Shown one piece after another: positions 21,816 through 34,058 of a stretch of DNA of 64,000 nt. The DNA is taken from the NCBI GenBank assembly GCA_015061005.1, contig SUXJ01000009.1, forward strand, positions 1 through 64,000. Reading direction: 5' to 3'. Origin of the DNA: Bacteroidales bacterium (GTDB lineage: Bacteria; Bacteroidota; Bacteroidia; Bacteroidales; Muribaculaceae). Every line of letters begins with the position of its first letter. Position 1 is the first letter of the stretch. The notes under the pieces are model-generated. The model had not been told where the DNA came from. It ran no database searches and was given only the letters and a program-made list of their open reading frames with translations. The translations under genes and the position numbers were made by a program.

Positions 21816-22190
21816 ATGGCAGATTTAAAAGCTTTCGCAGAACAACTCGTGAACCTCACCGTTAAGGAAGTGAACGAACTCGCTCAAATCCTCAAGGAAG
21901 AGTATGGTATCGAACCCGCTGCAGCTGCAGTTGCAGTAGCTGCTGGTCCTGCTGCCGGTGCTCCCGCCGCAGAAGAAAAGACTTCTTTCGACGTTGTCCT
22001 CAAGTCCGCTGGCGCTAACAAGCTCGCAGTAGTTAAGCTCGTTAAAGAACTCACCGGCCAAGGCCTCAAGGAGGCTAAGGAAATGGTCGACGGCGCACCT
22101 TCTGTAGTTAAGGAAGGCGTAGCTAAGGCTGACGCTGAAGGCCTCAAGAAGCAACTAGAGGAAGCCGGCGCTGAAGTTGAGCTGAAATAA
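21816..22190 (+). CDS. rplL: 50S ribosomal protein L7/L12
   Basis: This 124-residue stalk protein recruits translation factors. It has an N-terminal dimerisation domain, an Ala/Pro/Gly-rich hinge at about residues 35-55, and a C-terminal domain with [20 protein letters not shown] and [14 protein letters not shown] 17-bp hairpin follows before rpoB. Confidence 0.98.
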   Translation: MADLKAFAEQLVNLTVKEVNELAQILKEEYGIEPAAAAVAVAAGPAAGAPAAEEKTSFDVVLKSAGANKLAVVKLVKELTGQGLKEAKEMVDGAPSVVKEGVAKADAEGLKKQLEEAGAEVELK

Positions 22191-22211
22191 GATTGCCTGT
22201 TAATCAGGTAC

Positions 22212-22250
22212 TTAGGTTAAGTGTCCGCAAGGGGCGGACGCTTAACCTAA
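22212..22250 (+). terminator. Hairpin between rplL and rpoB (attenuator or processing site)
   Basis: A 17-bp stem (22212-22228 with 22234-22250, one G-U pair) has a 5-base loop AAGGG. It is not followed by a T-run, so it is more likely a processing site or partial attenuator than a full terminator. It corresponds in position to the rplL-rpoB attenuator/RNase III site of Escherichia coli. Confidence 0.7.
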
Positions 22251-22305
22251 TTGTGTCTTAGTTCAATTCTCCTCTATTTCCTACATATTCAATAATTAAT
22301 TTTAG

Positions 22306-25300
22306 ATGTCTGTAATCGAAAACAAGCCGCGCGTAAATTTTGCGACGGTTAAAAACCCACTTCCATTCCCCGACTTCCTCGAAGTGCAGTTGCAGTCATT
22401 CCGTGACTTTTTGCAGCTCGACACCGCTCCCGAGGAACGTAACAATGAGGGGCTCTACAAGGTGTTTTCCGAGAATTTCCCCATTGCGGACACCCGCAAC
22501 AACTTCGTTCTGGAATTTCTCGACTACTATATAGATCCTCCGCGTTACTCGATCGACGAGTGTTTAACCCGTGGTCTGACTTATAGCGTGCCTTTGAAGG
22601 CAAAGCTTAAGCTTTATTGTACCGACCCTGATCACGAGGACTTTGATACCGTTATACAAGACGTTTATCTTGGTCAGATTCCTTACATGACCGATAAGGG
22701 CACTTTTGTTATCAATGGTGCCGAACGCGTTGTTGTGTCGCAGCTTCATCGTTCTCCAGGCGTGTTCTTCGGGCAAAGCATACATGCCAACGGCACAAAG
22801 TTGTATAGCGCACGTATCATCCCCTTCCGCGGAAGTTGGATTGAGTTCGCCACCGACATCAATAATGTGATGTACGCTTACATTGACCGTAAGAAAAAGC
22901 TTCCGCTCACCACTTTGTTGCGTGCTATCGGTCTGGAAAGTGATAAAGACATCATTGACATTTTCGACCTTGCCGAAGAGGTTAAGGTAAACAAAACTAA
23001 CCTCAAGAAGTGCGTTGGACGTACTTTGGCGGCTCGTGTACTTCGTACATGGGGTGAAGACTTCGTCGATGAAGATACCGGCGAAGTGGTTTCTATCGAG
23101 CGTAATGAAGTAATACTCGAACGAGAAACCGAACTTACTGAAGAAAACATAAATGACATTCTCGAAAGCGGAGTTGGCACGATTCTCCTGCGTAAGGAAA
23201 CAGCCAATCCTTCCGACTATGCCATTATCTTCAATACACTGAAGAAAGACCCCACCAACTCGGAAAAAGAAGCTATTGGCTATATCTACAGACAGCTTCG
23301 TAATGCAGAGCCACCGGATGATGCTTCAGCTCGTGAAGTAATCCAGAATCTTTTCTTCAGTGAAAAACGTTATGACCTCGGTGACGTTGGTCGTTATCGT
23401 CTTAATAAGAAACTTAACCTTGGAACGCCTTCCGAAGTGCGCGTGCTCACTCAGGAAGATATCGTTGCCATTATTAAATATCTCATTGAACTGATTAACT
23501 CCAAGGCGGATGTTGACGACATTGACCACCTGTCAAATCGTCGTGTTCGCACTGTAGGCGAACAGCTCTATAATCAGTTCTCAGTTGGTTTGGCCCGTAT
23601 GAGCCGCACCATTCGTGAACGCATGAATGTGCGCGACAACGAGGTGTTCACTCCTATTGACCTTATCAACGCCAAGACCATTTCATCGGTCATCAACTCG
23701 TTCTTCGGCACCAATGCCTTGAGCCAGTTCATGGACCAAACTAATCCGCTGGCAGAAATTACCCACAAGCGCCGTATGTCGGCTCTTGGCCCCGGCGGTC
23801 TTACTCGTGAACGCGCAGGCTTCGAGGTGCGTGACGTACACTATACACACTATGGTCGTCTCTGCCCGATCGAAACCCCTGAAGGTCCTAATATCGGTCT
23901 TATCTCCAGCCTTTGCGTATATGCCAAGATTAACGACTTGGGCTTCATTGAAACTCCATATCGTAAGGTTGAAAATGCACGAGTAAACCTCAACAACGAC
24001 GACATCGTATATCTTGCTGCCGAAATGGAAGAAGGCAAGATTATCGCTCAAGGTAATGCTCCCTTGCGTGAGGACGGCACTTTCATTCGCAGCCGTGTGA
24101 AGTCACGTCAGGATGCCGATTTCCCTGTTGTTGCCCCTGATAAGGTGGAACTCATGGACGTGTCACCCACCCAGATTGCATCAATTGCTGCTTCGCTGAT
24201 TCCGTTCCTTGAACATGACGACGCGAACCGTGCACTCATGGGCTCTAACATGATGCGTCAGGCAGTCCCCTTGATGCGCTCTGAAGCTCCAATTGTAGGC
24301 ACAGGTCTTGAGGGACAACTCATCCGCGACAGTCGCACTCAGATTATGGCTGAGGGTGCCGGTGTGATTGAATATGTGGACGCAACAACTATTCGTATTC
24401 GCTATGACCGCACAGAGGAAGAAGAATTCGTGGCTTTCGATAGTGCTGTTAAAGAGTACACAATTCCTAAATTCCGCAAAACCAACCAAAGCACCACGAT
24501 TGACCTGCGTCCGATTTGCAAAGTAGGTGATCGCGTTGAAAATGGAACAATCCTCACCGAAGGGTATTCAACCGAAAATGGCGAGTTGGCCCTCGGTCGT
24601 AACCTTAAGGTTGCGTTCATGCCTTGGAAAGGCTATAACTATGAGGATGCTATCGTGCTGAATGAACGAATGGTTCGCGAAGATATTCTCACCTCAGTTC
24701 ATGTTGATGAATATCAGCTTGAGGTTCGCGAAACCAAGCGCGGTATGGAAGAACTTACCAACGATATTCCCAATGTAAGTGAAGATGCAACAAAGGATCT
24801 TGACGAACGTGGTATTATCCGTGTTGGTGCGCATGTGATTCCGGGCGACATCATGATTGGTAAGATTACCCCCAAAGGCGAAAGTGATCCCACTCCTGAA
24901 GAAAAACTCCTTCGTGCCATCTTCGGTGATAAAGCCGGTGATGTGAAAGATGCTTCTTTGCGTGCAACTCCTTCGCTCAAGGGTGTTATTATCGGCACTA
25001 ATCTCTTTGCCAAGGCCGGTAAACTCAACAAACCGCGCACTAATGCTCTCTTGGCTAAGATTGAGGAAGAATACGAAGAGCGTCAAGAAAAACTCAAGGA
25101 CGAACTCGTTCACAAACTCATGGAGCTGACCAAAAACAAGGCTTCACAAGGTGTGAAAGACTTCCTTGGAGTTGATATCATTCCCAAAACGCAGAAATTC
25201 ACCGCAACGGCGTTGCGCGACATAAATTACGATACTGTTAACCTCTCCAAGTGGACAACTGATGCACACAAGAATGACCTCATTCGTGCAACTATCGTAA

Positions 25301-26112
25301 ACTACCTCCGTAAGAGCAAAGAAATCGATGCGGAACTTCGCAGAAAGAAATATGACCTCTCTATCGGCGATGAACTCCCCAGCGGAATCATGCAGTTGGC
25401 AAAAGTTTACATTGCCAAGAAACGCAAGATTTCTGTCGGTGACAAGATGGCCGGTCGTCACGGTAACAAGGGTATCGTTTCGCGCATAGTTCGTCAAGAG
25501 GACATGCCTTTCCTCGCTGACGGAACTCCGGTTGATATTTGCTTGAACCCGCTGGGCGTGCCTTCGCGTATGAACCTCGGTCAGATTTTTGAAACCGTCC
25601 TCGGTTGGGCCGGTCGAGAGCTTGGCGAAAAGTTTGCGACTCCGATTTTCGACGGCGCAAGCCTTGATGACCTTAACGAATGGACTGATAAGGCCGGACT
25701 CCCTCGCTACGGTAAGACTTATCTTTACGATGGCGGCACCGGAGAACGCTTTGACCAACCCGCAACAGTAGGTGTGATCTACATGCTCAAACTCGGCCAC
25801 ATGGTTGAAGACAAGATGCATGCGCGTTCTATTGGCCCGTACTCTTTGATTACTCAGCAACCATTGGGCGGTAAGGCGCAATTTGGTGGTCAGCGTTTCG
25901 GTGAAATGGAAGTGTGGGCGCTCGAAGCATTTGGCGCATCTCATATCCTTCAGGAAATTCTGACTATTAAGTCCGACGATGTTACCGGTCGCTCAAAGGC
26001 ATACGAAGCAATCGTCAAGGGCGATCCTATGCCCCAGGCCGGCATCCCCGAATCTCTTAACGTACTCCTTCATGAGCTTCGCGGTCTCGGTCTCAGCATA
26101 ACCCTCGAATAA
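22306..26112 (+). CDS. rpoB: DNA-directed RNA polymerase subunit beta
   Basis: This is the beta subunit of RNA polymerase, 1268 residues, the Bacteroidetes length. The rifampicin-binding region is recognisable as [20 protein letters not shown] followed by [13 protein letters not shown]; it appears unmutated by eye. The switch and catalytic regions include [16 protein letters not shown] and [13 protein letters not shown], and the C terminus contains [18 protein letters not shown]. It is co-transcribed with rpoC 30 bases downstream. Confidence 0.99.
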   Translation: MSVIENKPRVNFATVKNPLPFPDFLEVQLQSFRDFLQLDTAPEERNNEGLYKVFSENFPIADTRNNFVLEFLDYYIDPPRYSIDECLTRGLTYSVPLKAKLKLYCTDPDHEDFDTVIQDVYLGQIPYMTDKGTFVINGAERVVVSQLHRSPGVFFGQSIHANGTKLYSARIIPFRGSWIEFATDINNVMYAYIDRKKKLPLTTLLRAIGLESDKDIIDIFDLAEEVKVNKTNLKKCVGRTLAARVLRTWGEDFVDEDTGEVVSIERNEVILERETELTEENINDILESGVGTILLRKETANPSDYAIIFNTLKKDPTNSEKEAIGYIYRQLRNAEPPDDASAREVIQNLFFSEKRYDLGDVGRYRLNKKLNLGTPSEVRVLTQEDIVAIIKYLIELINSKADVDDIDHLSNRRVRTVGEQLYNQFSVGLARMSRTIRERMNVRDNEVFTPIDLINAKTISSVINSFFGTNALSQFMDQTNPLAEITHKRRMSALGPGGLTRERAGFEVRDVHYTHYGRLCPIETPEGPNIGLISSLCVYAKINDLGFIETPYRKVENARVNLNNDDIVYLAAEMEEGKIIAQGNAPLREDGTFIRSRVKSRQDADFPVVAPDKVELMDVSPTQIASIAASLIPFLEHDDANRALMGSNMMRQAVPLMRSEAPIVGTGLEGQLIRDSRTQIMAEGAGVIEYVDATTIRIRYDRTEEEEFVAFDSAVKEYTIPKFRKTNQSTTIDLRPICKVGDRVENGTILTEGYSTENGELALGRNLKVAFMPWKGYNYEDAIVLNERMVREDILTSVHVDEYQLEVRETKRGMEELTNDIPNVSEDATKDLDERGIIRVGAHVIPGDIMIGKITPKGESDPTPEEKLLRAIFGDKAGDVKDASLRATPSLKGVIIGTNLFAKAGKLNKPRTNALLAKIEEEYEERQEKLKDELVHKLMELTKNKASQGVKDFLGVDIIPKTQKFTATALRDINYDTVNLSKWTTDAHKNDLIRATIVNYLRKSKEIDAELRRKKYDLSIGDELPSGIMQLAKVYIAKKRKISVGDKMAGRHGNKGIVSRIVRQEDMPFLADGTPVDICLNPLGVPSRMNLGQIFETVLGWAGRELGEKFATPIFDGASLDDLNEWTDKAGLPRYGKTYLYDGGTGERFDQPATVGVIYMLKLGHMVEDKMHARSIGPYSLITQQPLGGKAQFGGQRFGEMEVWALEAFGASHILQEILTIKSDDVTGRSKAYEAIVKGDPMPQAGIPESLNVLLHELRGLGLSITLE

Positions 26113-26142
26113 ATATCTTTTCCATCTGAACCCTAAGCTATT

Positions 26143-29100
26143 ATGGCATTTAAGAAAGATAACAACAAATCCAAAACAGGTTTCTCTAAAATCACCATCG
26201 GGCTTGCTTCGCCCGAGTCGATTCTGGAAAAATCAAGCGGCGAGGTCCTCAAGCCCGAGACCATCAACTACCGCACTTATAAACCCGAACGCGACGGTCT
26301 GTTCTGCGAACGCATATTCGGCCCCGTAAAGGACTATGAGTGTCATTGCGGTAAGTATAAGCGCATTCGCTATAAGGGCATCGTTTGCGATCGTTGCAGC
26401 GTAGAAGTAACTGAAAAGAAAGTGCGTCGCGAACGCTGCGGCCACATCAAACTTGAAGTTCCCGTTGCTCATATCTGGTATTTCCGCTCATTGCCTAACA
26501 AAATCGGCTATCTTTTAGGGCTCCCCTCCAAGAAACTCGATGCCGTAATCTACTATGAGCGTTATATCGTTATTCAGCCCGGTAATGCAACTCTCGGTGA
26601 AGAACCTGTTGAAGCACTTCAACTGCTCACCGAAGAAGAATACTTCGACATCGTTGACAACCTTCCCAAAGAAAATTCTTTGCTGGAGGATACCGACCCC
26701 AACAAGTTTATCGCAAAGATGGGTGCCGAGGCTGTTCAAGACCTCTTGAGCCGCATCAATCTCGACGAACTCTCATATCAGTTGCGTGACCAAGCCAATA
26801 ACGAAGGTTCTCAGCAGCGCAAAACCGAAGCACTCAAGCGTCTTCAAGTTGTTGAAAGCTTCCGCATGAGCAAGGGCAAGAACAAGCCCGAGTGGATGAT
26901 TCTGCAGGCAGTGCCCGTAATTCCGCCCGAATTGCGTCCTTTGGTGCCTCTGGATGGCGGACGTTTTGCAACCTCTGACCTCAATGACTTGTATCGTCGC
27001 GTAATCATTCGCAATAATCGTCTGAAACGCCTCGTAGAAATCAAGGCGCCTGATGTGATTTTGCGCAACGAAAAACGCATGCTTCAGGAAGCTGTGGATT
27101 CATTGCTTGACAACTCTCGCAAATCTTCTGCTGTTAAATCTGAAGCAAATCGCCCGCTCAAGTCTCTTTCTGACTCTCTCAAGGGTAAGGCAGGTCGATT
27201 CCGTCAGAATCTTCTCGGTAAGCGTGTTGACTATTCTGCTCGTTCGGTAATTGTTGTGGGTCCCGAACTCAAAATGCACGAGTGTGGTATTCCCAAATAC
27301 ATGGCAGCGGAACTCTACAAACCCTTTGTTATCCGTAAACTTATCGAACGCGGAATCGTTAAAACCGTGAAGTCCGCTAAGAAGATTGTGGATCGTAAGG
27401 AACCCGTTGTTTGGGATATCCTTGAGCACGTAATGAAGGGTCATCCTGTCCTCCTTAACCGTGCACCAACATTGCACCGTCTTGGCATACAAGCGTTCCA
27501 GCCTAAGATGATTGAAGGTAAGGCAATTCAGCTCCACCCGCTCGCATGTACGGCATTTAACGCTGACTTTGACGGTGACCAAATGGCTGTGCACCTCCCT
27601 CTCGGCAACGAGGCTATTCTCGAGGCTCAGATGCTCATGCTTGGTGCACACAATATCTTAAATCCTGCCAATGGTTCTCCTATCACAGTGCCTTCGCAGG
27701 ACATGGTGCTCGGCTTGTACTATATCACCAAGCTCCGCCCCGGTGATAAGGGTGAAGGCTATAAATTTTATGGACCAGAAGAAGCCGAAATTGCTTACAA
27801 TGAAAGACGCGTAACCCTTCATGCTCCGATTCATGTTGTCGTTGATGACGTTGACGCAGAAGGAAATCGTGTGTCTCGCATGATTGAAACTTCTGTGGGC
27901 CGACTTCTCGTAAATCGCTACGTGCCCGAAGAAATTGGTTACGTAAATACCCTCTTGTCAAAGAAGAGCTTGCGCGATATCATTTCGCGAGTAATCAAAA
28001 CGTGCGGTATCCCTCGTTCTGCACAGTTCCTCGACGACATCAAGAACCTCGGTTACCACATGGCATTTAAGGGTGGGCTGAGCTTCAACCTCGGTGACGT
28101 AATCATTCCCGCCGAAAAAGAAGCAATGGTCCAAAAAGGTTATGAGCAAGTCGAAGAAGTGATGAATAACTACTCAATGGGTTTCATCACCAACAACGAA
28201 CGCTATAACCAAATCATCGATATTTGGACTCACGTAAACTCGGAACTCGCAAATACCCTCATGAAGCAACTTTCGGATGACCAGAAGGGCTTCAACCCCG
28301 TCTACATGATGCTTGACTCCGGCGCGCGTGGTTCTAAAGACCAGATTCGTCAGCTCTCAGGCATGCGTGGTCTTATGGCGAAACCGCAAAAGAGCGGTTC
28401 AGAGGGTGGCCAAATCATTGAAAACCCGATTTTGGCTAACTTTAAGGAAGGTCTGAGCGTACTTGAATACTTCATCTCAACTCACGGTGCTCGTAAGGGT
28501 CTTGCAGATACCGCACTTAAGACTGCCGACGCAGGTTATCTTACCCGTCGTCTCGTTGACGTGGCCCACGACGTAATCATCCGTGAAGATGACTGCGGAA
28601 CCTTGCGCGGACTTGTTTGTACCGAGATTAAGAACAATGATGAAGTCGTTGCCTCGCTCGGAGAACGCATCCTTGGTCGTGTTAGCGTGCATGACATCGT
28701 TGATCCCACCACCGGCGAACTCATCGTTGCTGCCGGAGAGGAAATCAATGACGCCGCAGCAGAACGTATCAATGCATCTCCGATTGAAAGCGTTGAAATT
28801 CGTTCAGTGCTCACTTGTGAAAGCAAATCAGGCGTATGCGCGAAGTGTTATGGACGCAACTTGTCCAACCTTCGCATGGTACAAAAGGGTGAAGCTGTCG
28901 GCGTGATTGCTGCACAATCTATCGGTGAACCCGGTACTCAGCTTACTCTGCGTACATTCCACGTCGGCGGTGTTGCTTCTAACGTAGCAGCTGTATCAAC
29001 TTTGACATCTCGTTATGACGGTATCCTTGAAATCGATGAACTTCGCACTGTTACAACAGAAGAAGTTGGCCCGAATGGAAAACCCGTTGAAGTAGTAATC

Positions 29101-30411
29101 GGCCGATTGGCCGAAATGCGCATCAATGATGCCAAGACCGGCTTGATGCTCACAACCGCTCCGATTATCTACGGTTCAAAACTCTACTTCAAGAGCGGCG
29201 ATGCTATCAAGAAAGGTGACGTAATTGCCGAATGGGACCCCTTCAACTCGGTAATTGTTTCTGAAGTGGGTGGTACTGTTCAGTTCTCCAATATGGATGA
29301 AGGTATCACTTATCGGACAGAAACTGACGAGCAGACCGGCAATTCCGAAAAAATCATCATTGAATCAAAGGATCGTACCAAAGCTCCCGAAGCGAATATT
29401 GTTGACGCAAATGGTGAAATCCTCAAGACGTATGTGCTTCCCGTAAGTGCTCACTTGATGATTGAACAAGGCGACCAAGTGAAGCCCGGTAGCGTACTCG
29501 TTAAGATGACTCGCGCTACCTCCGGAGCCGGTGACATTACCGGTGGTCTGCCGCGTGTAACCGAGCTCTTCGAGGCACGTAATCCGTCTAACCCCGCAAT
29601 CGTTTCTGAAATCGACGGTGAAGTTCACTTCGGTAAAGTTAAGCGTGGTAATCGCGAAATCACCGTTGTGTCCAAACTCGGCGAAGAAAAGAAGTATCTT
29701 GTGCCTCAAAGCAAACAACTTCTTGTTCAAGAAAACGACTATGTGCGTGCCGGTACTCCCCTCTCTGACGGAGCAATTACTCCCGAAGATATTTTGAACA
29801 TCATGGGCCCGACTGCCGTTCAGGAATACATTGTTAACGAAGTGCAAGACGTTTACCGCATGCAAGGTGTGAAGATTAACGATAAACACTTTGAAGTTAT
29901 CGTGCGCCAGATGATGCGTAAAGTCAACATCATTGATCCGGGTGACACTGGCTTCTTGGAACAACAAGTCGTTGATAAACGTGACTTCCATGAGGAAAAT
30001 GATCGCATTTGGGGTAAGAAAGTCGTAATCGATTCCGGTGATAGCGAAAATGTTAAGCCCGGCATGATTATTACAGCTCGCAGACTCCGTGATGAGAATT
30101 CCGCTCTGAAGCGTAAAGACCTCCGCACGGTAACAGTACGCGATGCAGTCCCTGCAACCTCAGAACAAATCTTGCAAGGTATAACCCGTGCAGCATTGCA
30201 AACCTCAAGCTTCATGTCGGCAGCATCGTTCCAGGAAACCACCAAGGTTCTTAACGAGGCTGCAATTCAAGGCAAGACCGATAACCTTGTAGGTATGAAG
30301 GAAAATGTGATTTGCGGTCACCTCATCCCTGCCGGCACCGGACTTCCTGAATATCAACGTCTCATTGTGACCTCAACAGAAGATGTTGTGGGATTCGGCG
30401 ATGAAGACTGA
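26143..30411 (+). CDS. rpoC: DNA-directed RNA polymerase subunit beta'
   Basis: This is the catalytic beta' subunit of RNA polymerase, 1422 residues. The N-terminal zinc ribbon is [14 protein letters not shown] followed by VCDRC. The absolutely conserved metal-binding motif NADFDGDQ carries D475, D477 and D479. The second zinc site is [16 protein letters not shown] near residue 890. The trigger-loop region includes [16 protein letters not shown]. The gene ends the transcription/translation block and is followed by a strong terminator. Confidence 0.99.
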   Translation: MAFKKDNNKSKTGFSKITIGLASPESILEKSSGEVLKPETINYRTYKPERDGLFCERIFGPVKDYECHCGKYKRIRYKGIVCDRCSVEVTEKKVRRERCGHIKLEVPVAHIWYFRSLPNKIGYLLGLPSKKLDAVIYYERYIVIQPGNATLGEEPVEALQLLTEEEYFDIVDNLPKENSLLEDTDPNKFIAKMGAEAVQDLLSRINLDELSYQLRDQANNEGSQQRKTEALKRLQVVESFRMSKGKNKPEWMILQAVPVIPPELRPLVPLDGGRFATSDLNDLYRRVIIRNNRLKRLVEIKAPDVILRNEKRMLQEAVDSLLDNSRKSSAVKSEANRPLKSLSDSLKGKAGRFRQNLLGKRVDYSARSVIVVGPELKMHECGIPKYMAAELYKPFVIRKLIERGIVKTVKSAKKIVDRKEPVVWDILEHVMKGHPVLLNRAPTLHRLGIQAFQPKMIEGKAIQLHPLACTAFNADFDGDQMAVHLPLGNEAILEAQMLMLGAHNILNPANGSPITVPSQDMVLGLYYITKLRPGDKGEGYKFYGPEEAEIAYNERRVTLHAPIHVVVDDVDAEGNRVSRMIETSVGRLLVNRYVPEEIGYVNTLLSKKSLRDIISRVIKTCGIPRSAQFLDDIKNLGYHMAFKGGLSFNLGDVIIPAEKEAMVQKGYEQVEEVMNNYSMGFITNNERYNQIIDIWTHVNSELANTLMKQLSDDQKGFNPVYMMLDSGARGSKDQIRQLSGMRGLMAKPQKSGSEGGQIIENPILANFKEGLSVLEYFISTHGARKGLADTALKTADAGYLTRRLVDVAHDVIIREDDCGTLRGLVCTEIKNNDEVVASLGERILGRVSVHDIVDPTTGELIVAAGEEINDAAAERINASPIESVEIRSVLTCESKSGVCAKCYGRNLSNLRMVQKGEAVGVIAAQSIGEPGTQLTLRTFHVGGVASNVAAVSTLTSRYDGILEIDELRTVTTEEVGPNGKPVEVVIGRLAEMRINDAKTGLMLTTAPIIYGSKLYFKSGDAIKKGDVIAEWDPFNSVIVSEVGGTVQFSNMDEGITYRTETDEQTGNSEKIIIESKDRTKAPEANIVDANGEILKTYVLPVSAHLMIEQGDQVKPGSVLVKMTRATSGAGDITGGLPRVTELFEARNPSNPAIVSEIDGEVHFGKVKRGNREITVVSKLGEEKKYLVPQSKQLLVQENDYVRAGTPLSDGAITPEDILNIMGPTAVQEYIVNEVQDVYRMQGVKINDKHFEVIVRQMMRKVNIIDPGDTGFLEQQVVDKRDFHEENDRIWGKKVVIDSGDSENVKPGMIITARRLRDENSALKRKDLRTVTVRDAVPATSEQILQGITRAALQTSSFMSAASFQETTKVLNEAAIQGKTDNLVGMKENVICGHLIPAGTGLPEYQRLIVTSTEDVVGFGDED

Positions 30412-30432
30412 TTGAAGTAAGAACAATCTACA

Positions 30433-30476
30433 TACAAAGCACCCCGCCAAAGATGTCTTGGGCGGGGTGCTTTGTA
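30433..30476 (+). terminator. Terminator after rpoC
   Basis: A perfect 16-bp GC-rich stem (30433-30448 with 30461-30476) has a 12-base loop. Its ends are A/T-rich, so it could work in both directions. It lies 21 bases after the rpoC stop codon. Confidence 0.85.
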
Positions 30477-30483
30477 AAATCTT

Positions 30484-30513
30484 ACGAGGAGTGGCTTCAC
30501 AGTCCCTCCTCGT
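30484..30513 (+). terminator. Second hairpin after rpoC
   Basis: Stem ACGAGGAG/CTCCTCGT (30484-30491 with 30506-30513) directly follows the main terminator. It has no T-run and may only protect the 3' end of the transcript. Confidence 0.35.
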
Positions 30514-30651
30514 TGAATAATAAACCAATCATTATCACATGTCTTTCACAATGGAAAAGCTTTCATTCATGTTACATCATAATAACAAAGATGTCGACAT
30601 AAAAGTTTGGAACTTTTCCGGAATTCTATTCACGTTTCCGATAAAAATCTG

Positions 30652-30659
30652 TAACTTTG
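30652..30659 (+). promoter_or_regulatory. -7 box of the GT2 gene
   Basis: TAACTTTG ends only 10 bases before the ATG at 30669, so the expected transcript has almost no leader. No clear -33 TTTG is present. Confidence 0.55.
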
Positions 30660-30668
30660 TCGTTAGGT

Positions 30669-31646
30669 ATGTATTCCCGGAATCCGGAAATATCAGTTGT
30701 GGTGCCGGTATATAATGCCGGTGAGTACTTAGCGCCATGCATTCGCAGTGTGCTAAACCAAACCTTTGCGGACTTTGAGTTGATACTCATAGATGATGCC
30801 TCTACCGACAATTCTCTTCAAGTATGCAACGCCTTTGACGACCCACGTATTCGAGTCATCGCCAAATCGCGCAACGAGGGTGTGTCTTTTGCGCGTAATT
30901 CGGGGATTGATGCTGCTAAGGCCGGATTTATTACCTTTTTAGATGCAGATGACCGTTTGCATCCTCGCTTTCTGGAAACCCTTTATCTGGCATCGCAAGA
31001 TGGTTTTGATATTTCGATAGCGAATTTTACAAGGGTTAGTCCGAAATCGCATATAAACGAAGAACCCTTCATTATTGATAAACCTCTAACTCATGAAGAA
31101 TATTCTCCGGAGGAATTAATAGAGAAAGGACTGTATCAAGAACTATTGATTAACTCAAATTGCGGAGTGCTATATCCGACAACGATTTTTCATGATTTTC
31201 GTTTCCCCGCAATTCGTTATGAAGATCTTGATTCTTTCTATAAATTGTTTTTCAGAGCTCGGCGGATTGCGTATTTCGCTGTTCCGCTATATGCCTATAC
31301 CGTGAATCCCGGAAGTTATACTCAGACGTTTTCACCGGAAAGGGCTGTTGTGCTGGATGTGACTGAGCGGATTGTGGAGTATATGAGTGAAAATTGCCAT
31401 CGACTTGTTCCGGCAGCACAAGATAGAGCCCTAAGTGCAGCATTTAATATCTTCAATCTGATTGCAGAACATGGAGTGGAACTTCCGGACGTTGAAAGAC
31501 GGTGTAAGAGCACAATTCTCCGATATCGTTGGTCGTCCTTGTGCAATCGTCGGGTGCGTCTTAAAAACAAGTTGGGCATTATGATTACTTATATAGGAGG
31601 ATTTCGCTTGCTGAAATTAGTGGCAAGACTCTGTAAAATTTCGTAA
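30669..31646 (+). CDS. Glycosyltransferase family 2
   Basis: This inverting GT-A glycosyltransferase has 325 residues. It begins with the family signature EISVVVPVYNAGEYLAPCI, continues with SVLNQTFADFELILIDDASTD, and has the metal-binding LDADDR motif. No membrane segment is evident; a basic C terminus may hold it at the membrane. It probably adds a sugar during surface polysaccharide or O-antigen synthesis, which is inferred from the glycosyltransferase neighbours. The ATG at 30669 is chosen because an in-frame TTG at 30657 lies inside the promoter -7 box. Its stop codon TAA is the start of the rlmN -7 box. Confidence 0.88.
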   Translation: MYSRNPEISVVVPVYNAGEYLAPCIRSVLNQTFADFELILIDDASTDNSLQVCNAFDDPRIRVIAKSRNEGVSFARNSGIDAAKAGFITFLDADDRLHPRFLETLYLASQDGFDISIANFTRVSPKSHINEEPFIIDKPLTHEEYSPEELIEKGLYQELLINSNCGVLYPTTIFHDFRFPAIRYEDLDSFYKLFFRARRIAYFAVPLYAYTVNPGSYTQTFSPERAVVLDVTERIVEYMSENCHRLVPAAQDRALSAAFNIFNLIAEHGVELPDVERRCKSTILRYRWSSLCNRRVRLKNKLGIMITYIGGFRLLKLVARLCKIS

Positions 31647-31651
31647 CTTTG
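31644..31651 (+). promoter_or_regulatory. -7 box of rlmN
   Basis: TAACTTTG overlaps the GT2 stop codon and ends 7 bases before the rlmN ATG, so a leaderless transcript is expected. No clear -33 TTTG is seen. Confidence 0.55.
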
Positions 31652-31657
31652 CAGTTG

Positions 31658-32677
31658 ATGAAAAAAAAGAAACTTATCGGAATGACGCTTGGCCAACTGC
31701 GCGAGGTTGCTGCTGAATGTAAATTGCCGTCTTTCTCTGCCAAGCAAATGGCAAAGTGGCTTTATGAAAAGAGGGTGATAGAAATTGATCAAATGACCGA
31801 TATTTCGCTGAGAGGGCGTGACGCTTTGAAAGCAAAATATTGTGTCGGGCTATGCGCGCCGAAAGCTGAAGCTCGAAGTGTTGACGGCACTATAAAGTGT
31901 CTCTTTGAGGGTAAAGGAGGTCGCGATATTGAGGCAGTCTTGATTCCGGACAAGGATAGAGCAACAATATGCGTTTCGTCGCAAGCCGGCTGCAAGATGG
32001 GTTGCAAATTTTGCATGACAGGTCGTCAGGGATTTCATGGCAATCTTGATGCGAGTGATATTATTAATCAGATAATGAGTATTCCTCGTAGTGAAGATCT
32101 CACTAATATCGTGTTTATGGGAATGGGGGAACCATTGGATAATTTTTCCCCGGTTATGGATGCGATTGAAATACTTACCGCTCCATGGGGATTCGCGTGG
32201 AGTCCGAAAAGGATAACGGTGTCGAGTATCGGAAAATTACCGGAATTGAAGCGCTTGCTTGACGAAACTAAGGTGCATGTTGCAATCAGTGTGCACTTGC
32301 CGTTTGCAGATGAGCGCGCCTCATTGATGCCCTCCGAGCGCGCGTTCCCGATTAGCAAGATTATGACGTTGCTACGTGAATATGATTTTGCTCATCAGAG
32401 GAGATTAACCGTAGAATATATTATGTGGCGAGGGCTTAACGATGATATGCGACATGCCGATGCTTTGGCTCGCCTACTCGCAGGAACGGATTGTCGAGTA
32501 AATCTGATTCGTTATCATGCTTTACCGGATAGTGAACTGCAAACAGCGTCGGAAGATTCAATGATTGCATTTCGTGAACGGCTTAATTCGCGTGGCATTA
32601 CGGCAACGATTCGAGCGAGCCGTGGTGAAGACATACAGGCTGCATGTGGAATGCTCGCCGGAGAAGCAAAAAAATGA
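31658..32677 (+). CDS. rlmN: Dual-specificity 23S rRNA/tRNA C2-adenine methyltransferase
   Basis: This radical SAM enzyme methylates A2503 of 23S rRNA and A37 of some tRNAs. The 339-residue protein has the radical SAM cluster CKMGCKFC (C112, C116, C119), an upstream conserved C105, and the catalytic C330 in AACGML near the C terminus. The motif GMGEPLDNF is present. The start at 31658 follows the -7 box by 7 bases; the longer frame begins at a TTG inside that box. The stop overlaps the ATG of a truncated glycosyltransferase gene (ATGA). Confidence 0.96.
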   Translation: MKKKKLIGMTLGQLREVAAECKLPSFSAKQMAKWLYEKRVIEIDQMTDISLRGRDALKAKYCVGLCAPKAEARSVDGTIKCLFEGKGGRDIEAVLIPDKDRATICVSSQAGCKMGCKFCMTGRQGFHGNLDASDIINQIMSIPRSEDLTNIVFMGMGEPLDNFSPVMDAIEILTAPWGFAWSPKRITVSSIGKLPELKRLLDETKVHVAISVHLPFADERASLMPSERAFPISKIMTLLREYDFAHQRRLTVEYIMWRGLNDDMRHADALARLLAGTDCRVNLIRYHALPDSELQTASEDSMIAFRERLNSRGITATIRASRGEDIQAACGMLAGEAKK

Positions 32678-32757
32678 TTACAGTAGTCATCCCGGTTAAG
32701 AACCGTGCAGAATTAGTTTATGTGGAATGTGAAAAGCTCACTATAATATCCCGATAA
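32674..32757 (+). pseudogene. N-terminal remnant of a GT2 glycosyltransferase
   Basis: The frame starts at ATG 32674, overlapping the rlmN stop by 4 bases, and ends at TAA 32755-32757. Its first residues, MITVVIPVKNRAELV, are the classical opening of a GT2 glycosyltransferase. The remaining 12 residues no longer resemble the family. The arrangement suggests that an intact GT2 gene coupled to rlmN has lost all but its first about 15 codons. Confidence 0.7.
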
Positions 32758-32771
32758 TAATGCAAAAATAG

Positions 32772-34051
32772 GAGTATTCTTATCTGCGTCCACTAAAAGC
32801 AGAGCGTCTTGGTGAAATTCGAGATTCTTACCAAGATATTTCAGGACATCTACAAGTGAGGGAATATGAGCATTGTACCCTTATACCATTGGGTCAAATT
32901 CCCGGGCAGTCTGAAGTGAATGATCCCAACATCGTAGTGACTGATTGCGATTATTGCGTACGATTGGACTTACACACGGGCGCACTTAAATTGAGTGGAA
33001 ATGTTTTGTATGGTGGATATCTGCGCAGGCTTGGGGGCATTTCATAGTTGATACAACAGAACGCCTTTGGCCGCTTTTTAATGGCAATAATGCTTTGAAT
33101 GTAGATGCCATTTTGTTCTTTGCGGAAGATGCACGGTTAACTGACTTGAACGGGAATTTTGAAGAATTTTTTACTCTTCTGGGGATTAAAGATAAGGTGA
33201 AGATATGCCATGATAAGGTTTCGGTTGAGCATCTTTTTGTCCCTGATACAGCGTTTGAACATCCTAAGATTTACTCAAAGGGATTTTATAGCGTATTTGA
33301 TGCGTTGAGGCGCAAATGTGGAGTAGCTGGACGTTGTTTGAATGAAAATAAAAAGTTGTTTTTAACGAGATCACAATTACCCCATGCCGAAAAATTTGAT
33401 ATAAACATTAAGGAACTGGACCGGTTGTTTGCTGACAATGGGTTTGAACTAATTTCTCCTGAAAAATTATCATTGAGAGAATTCGTTGATAAGGTAAGTG
33501 ATGCGAAATGTGTAGCTTCAATTTCCGGGACGTTGGCTCATAATTTCCTATTCTGTAATAAGGAGTCGGAATTTATTATTGTGGAGCGCACTGCCGCCAA
33601 TAACGAATATCAAGTCGGATTAAACCTTATAATGGGAATCCGACCGACGTATATTGACGCATTTCGGATCCCTTTACCGCAATCGGCTGTCGATCCTTTT
33701 CACTTGTTTTCAAAAACGGGACAAATGATAGCGTTTATTCGAGACAAAGGGTGGATTGATAATGATACGTTCCCGGCAGATTTGAACGCTCGAGCAAGAG
33801 AATTGAGACAGTTTATGCGTATTAGGCGTTCTAGGATTGCATATGAGATGCGTTTTTTCGAATGGGAATTACGCGAGGCGATTTGTATTGCTGAGGCATG
33901 CTCGGAATCACAAAGATACTATGAACCATGGATTGTCGGCAAAAAGCCGCTACACTTTTCAGATACGTTCCGTCGTCCGTTTATTCGTAATTTGGCAAAG
34001 CAAATGTTTCTGAGGGTAAAGGGTTGGCTCTCCTGCTTGCTGAAGCGGTAA
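32772..34051 (+). pseudogene. Frameshifted, 5'-truncated GT61 (DUF563) glycosyltransferase
   Basis: Two frames together make one GT61-like protein. Frame 1 (from 32772, after a stop at 32769) contains YEHCTLIPLGQIPG and NVLYGGYLRRLGG and stops at 33045-33047. Frame 2 continues directly with HFIVDTTERLWPLF and runs to TAA at 34051, including KKLFLTRSQ and the GT61 signature-like VASISGTLAHNFLFC. The switch occurs in a run of five G (33033-33037); a sixth G would join the frames as LGGHFIVD. No start codon is available at the 5' end of frame 1 except an internal ATG at 32856. Base composition is visibly more A/T-rich than the neighbours. Either a recent pseudogene or a sequencing error in the G-run is possible. 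Confidence 0.75.
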
Positions 34052-34058
34052 AAAATAA

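Noticed and set aside
33033..33037. G-run as a proven phase-variation switch
   Set aside because: Five or six G is short for slippage-driven switching, and the gene also lacks a start codon, so simple decay is the better explanation.
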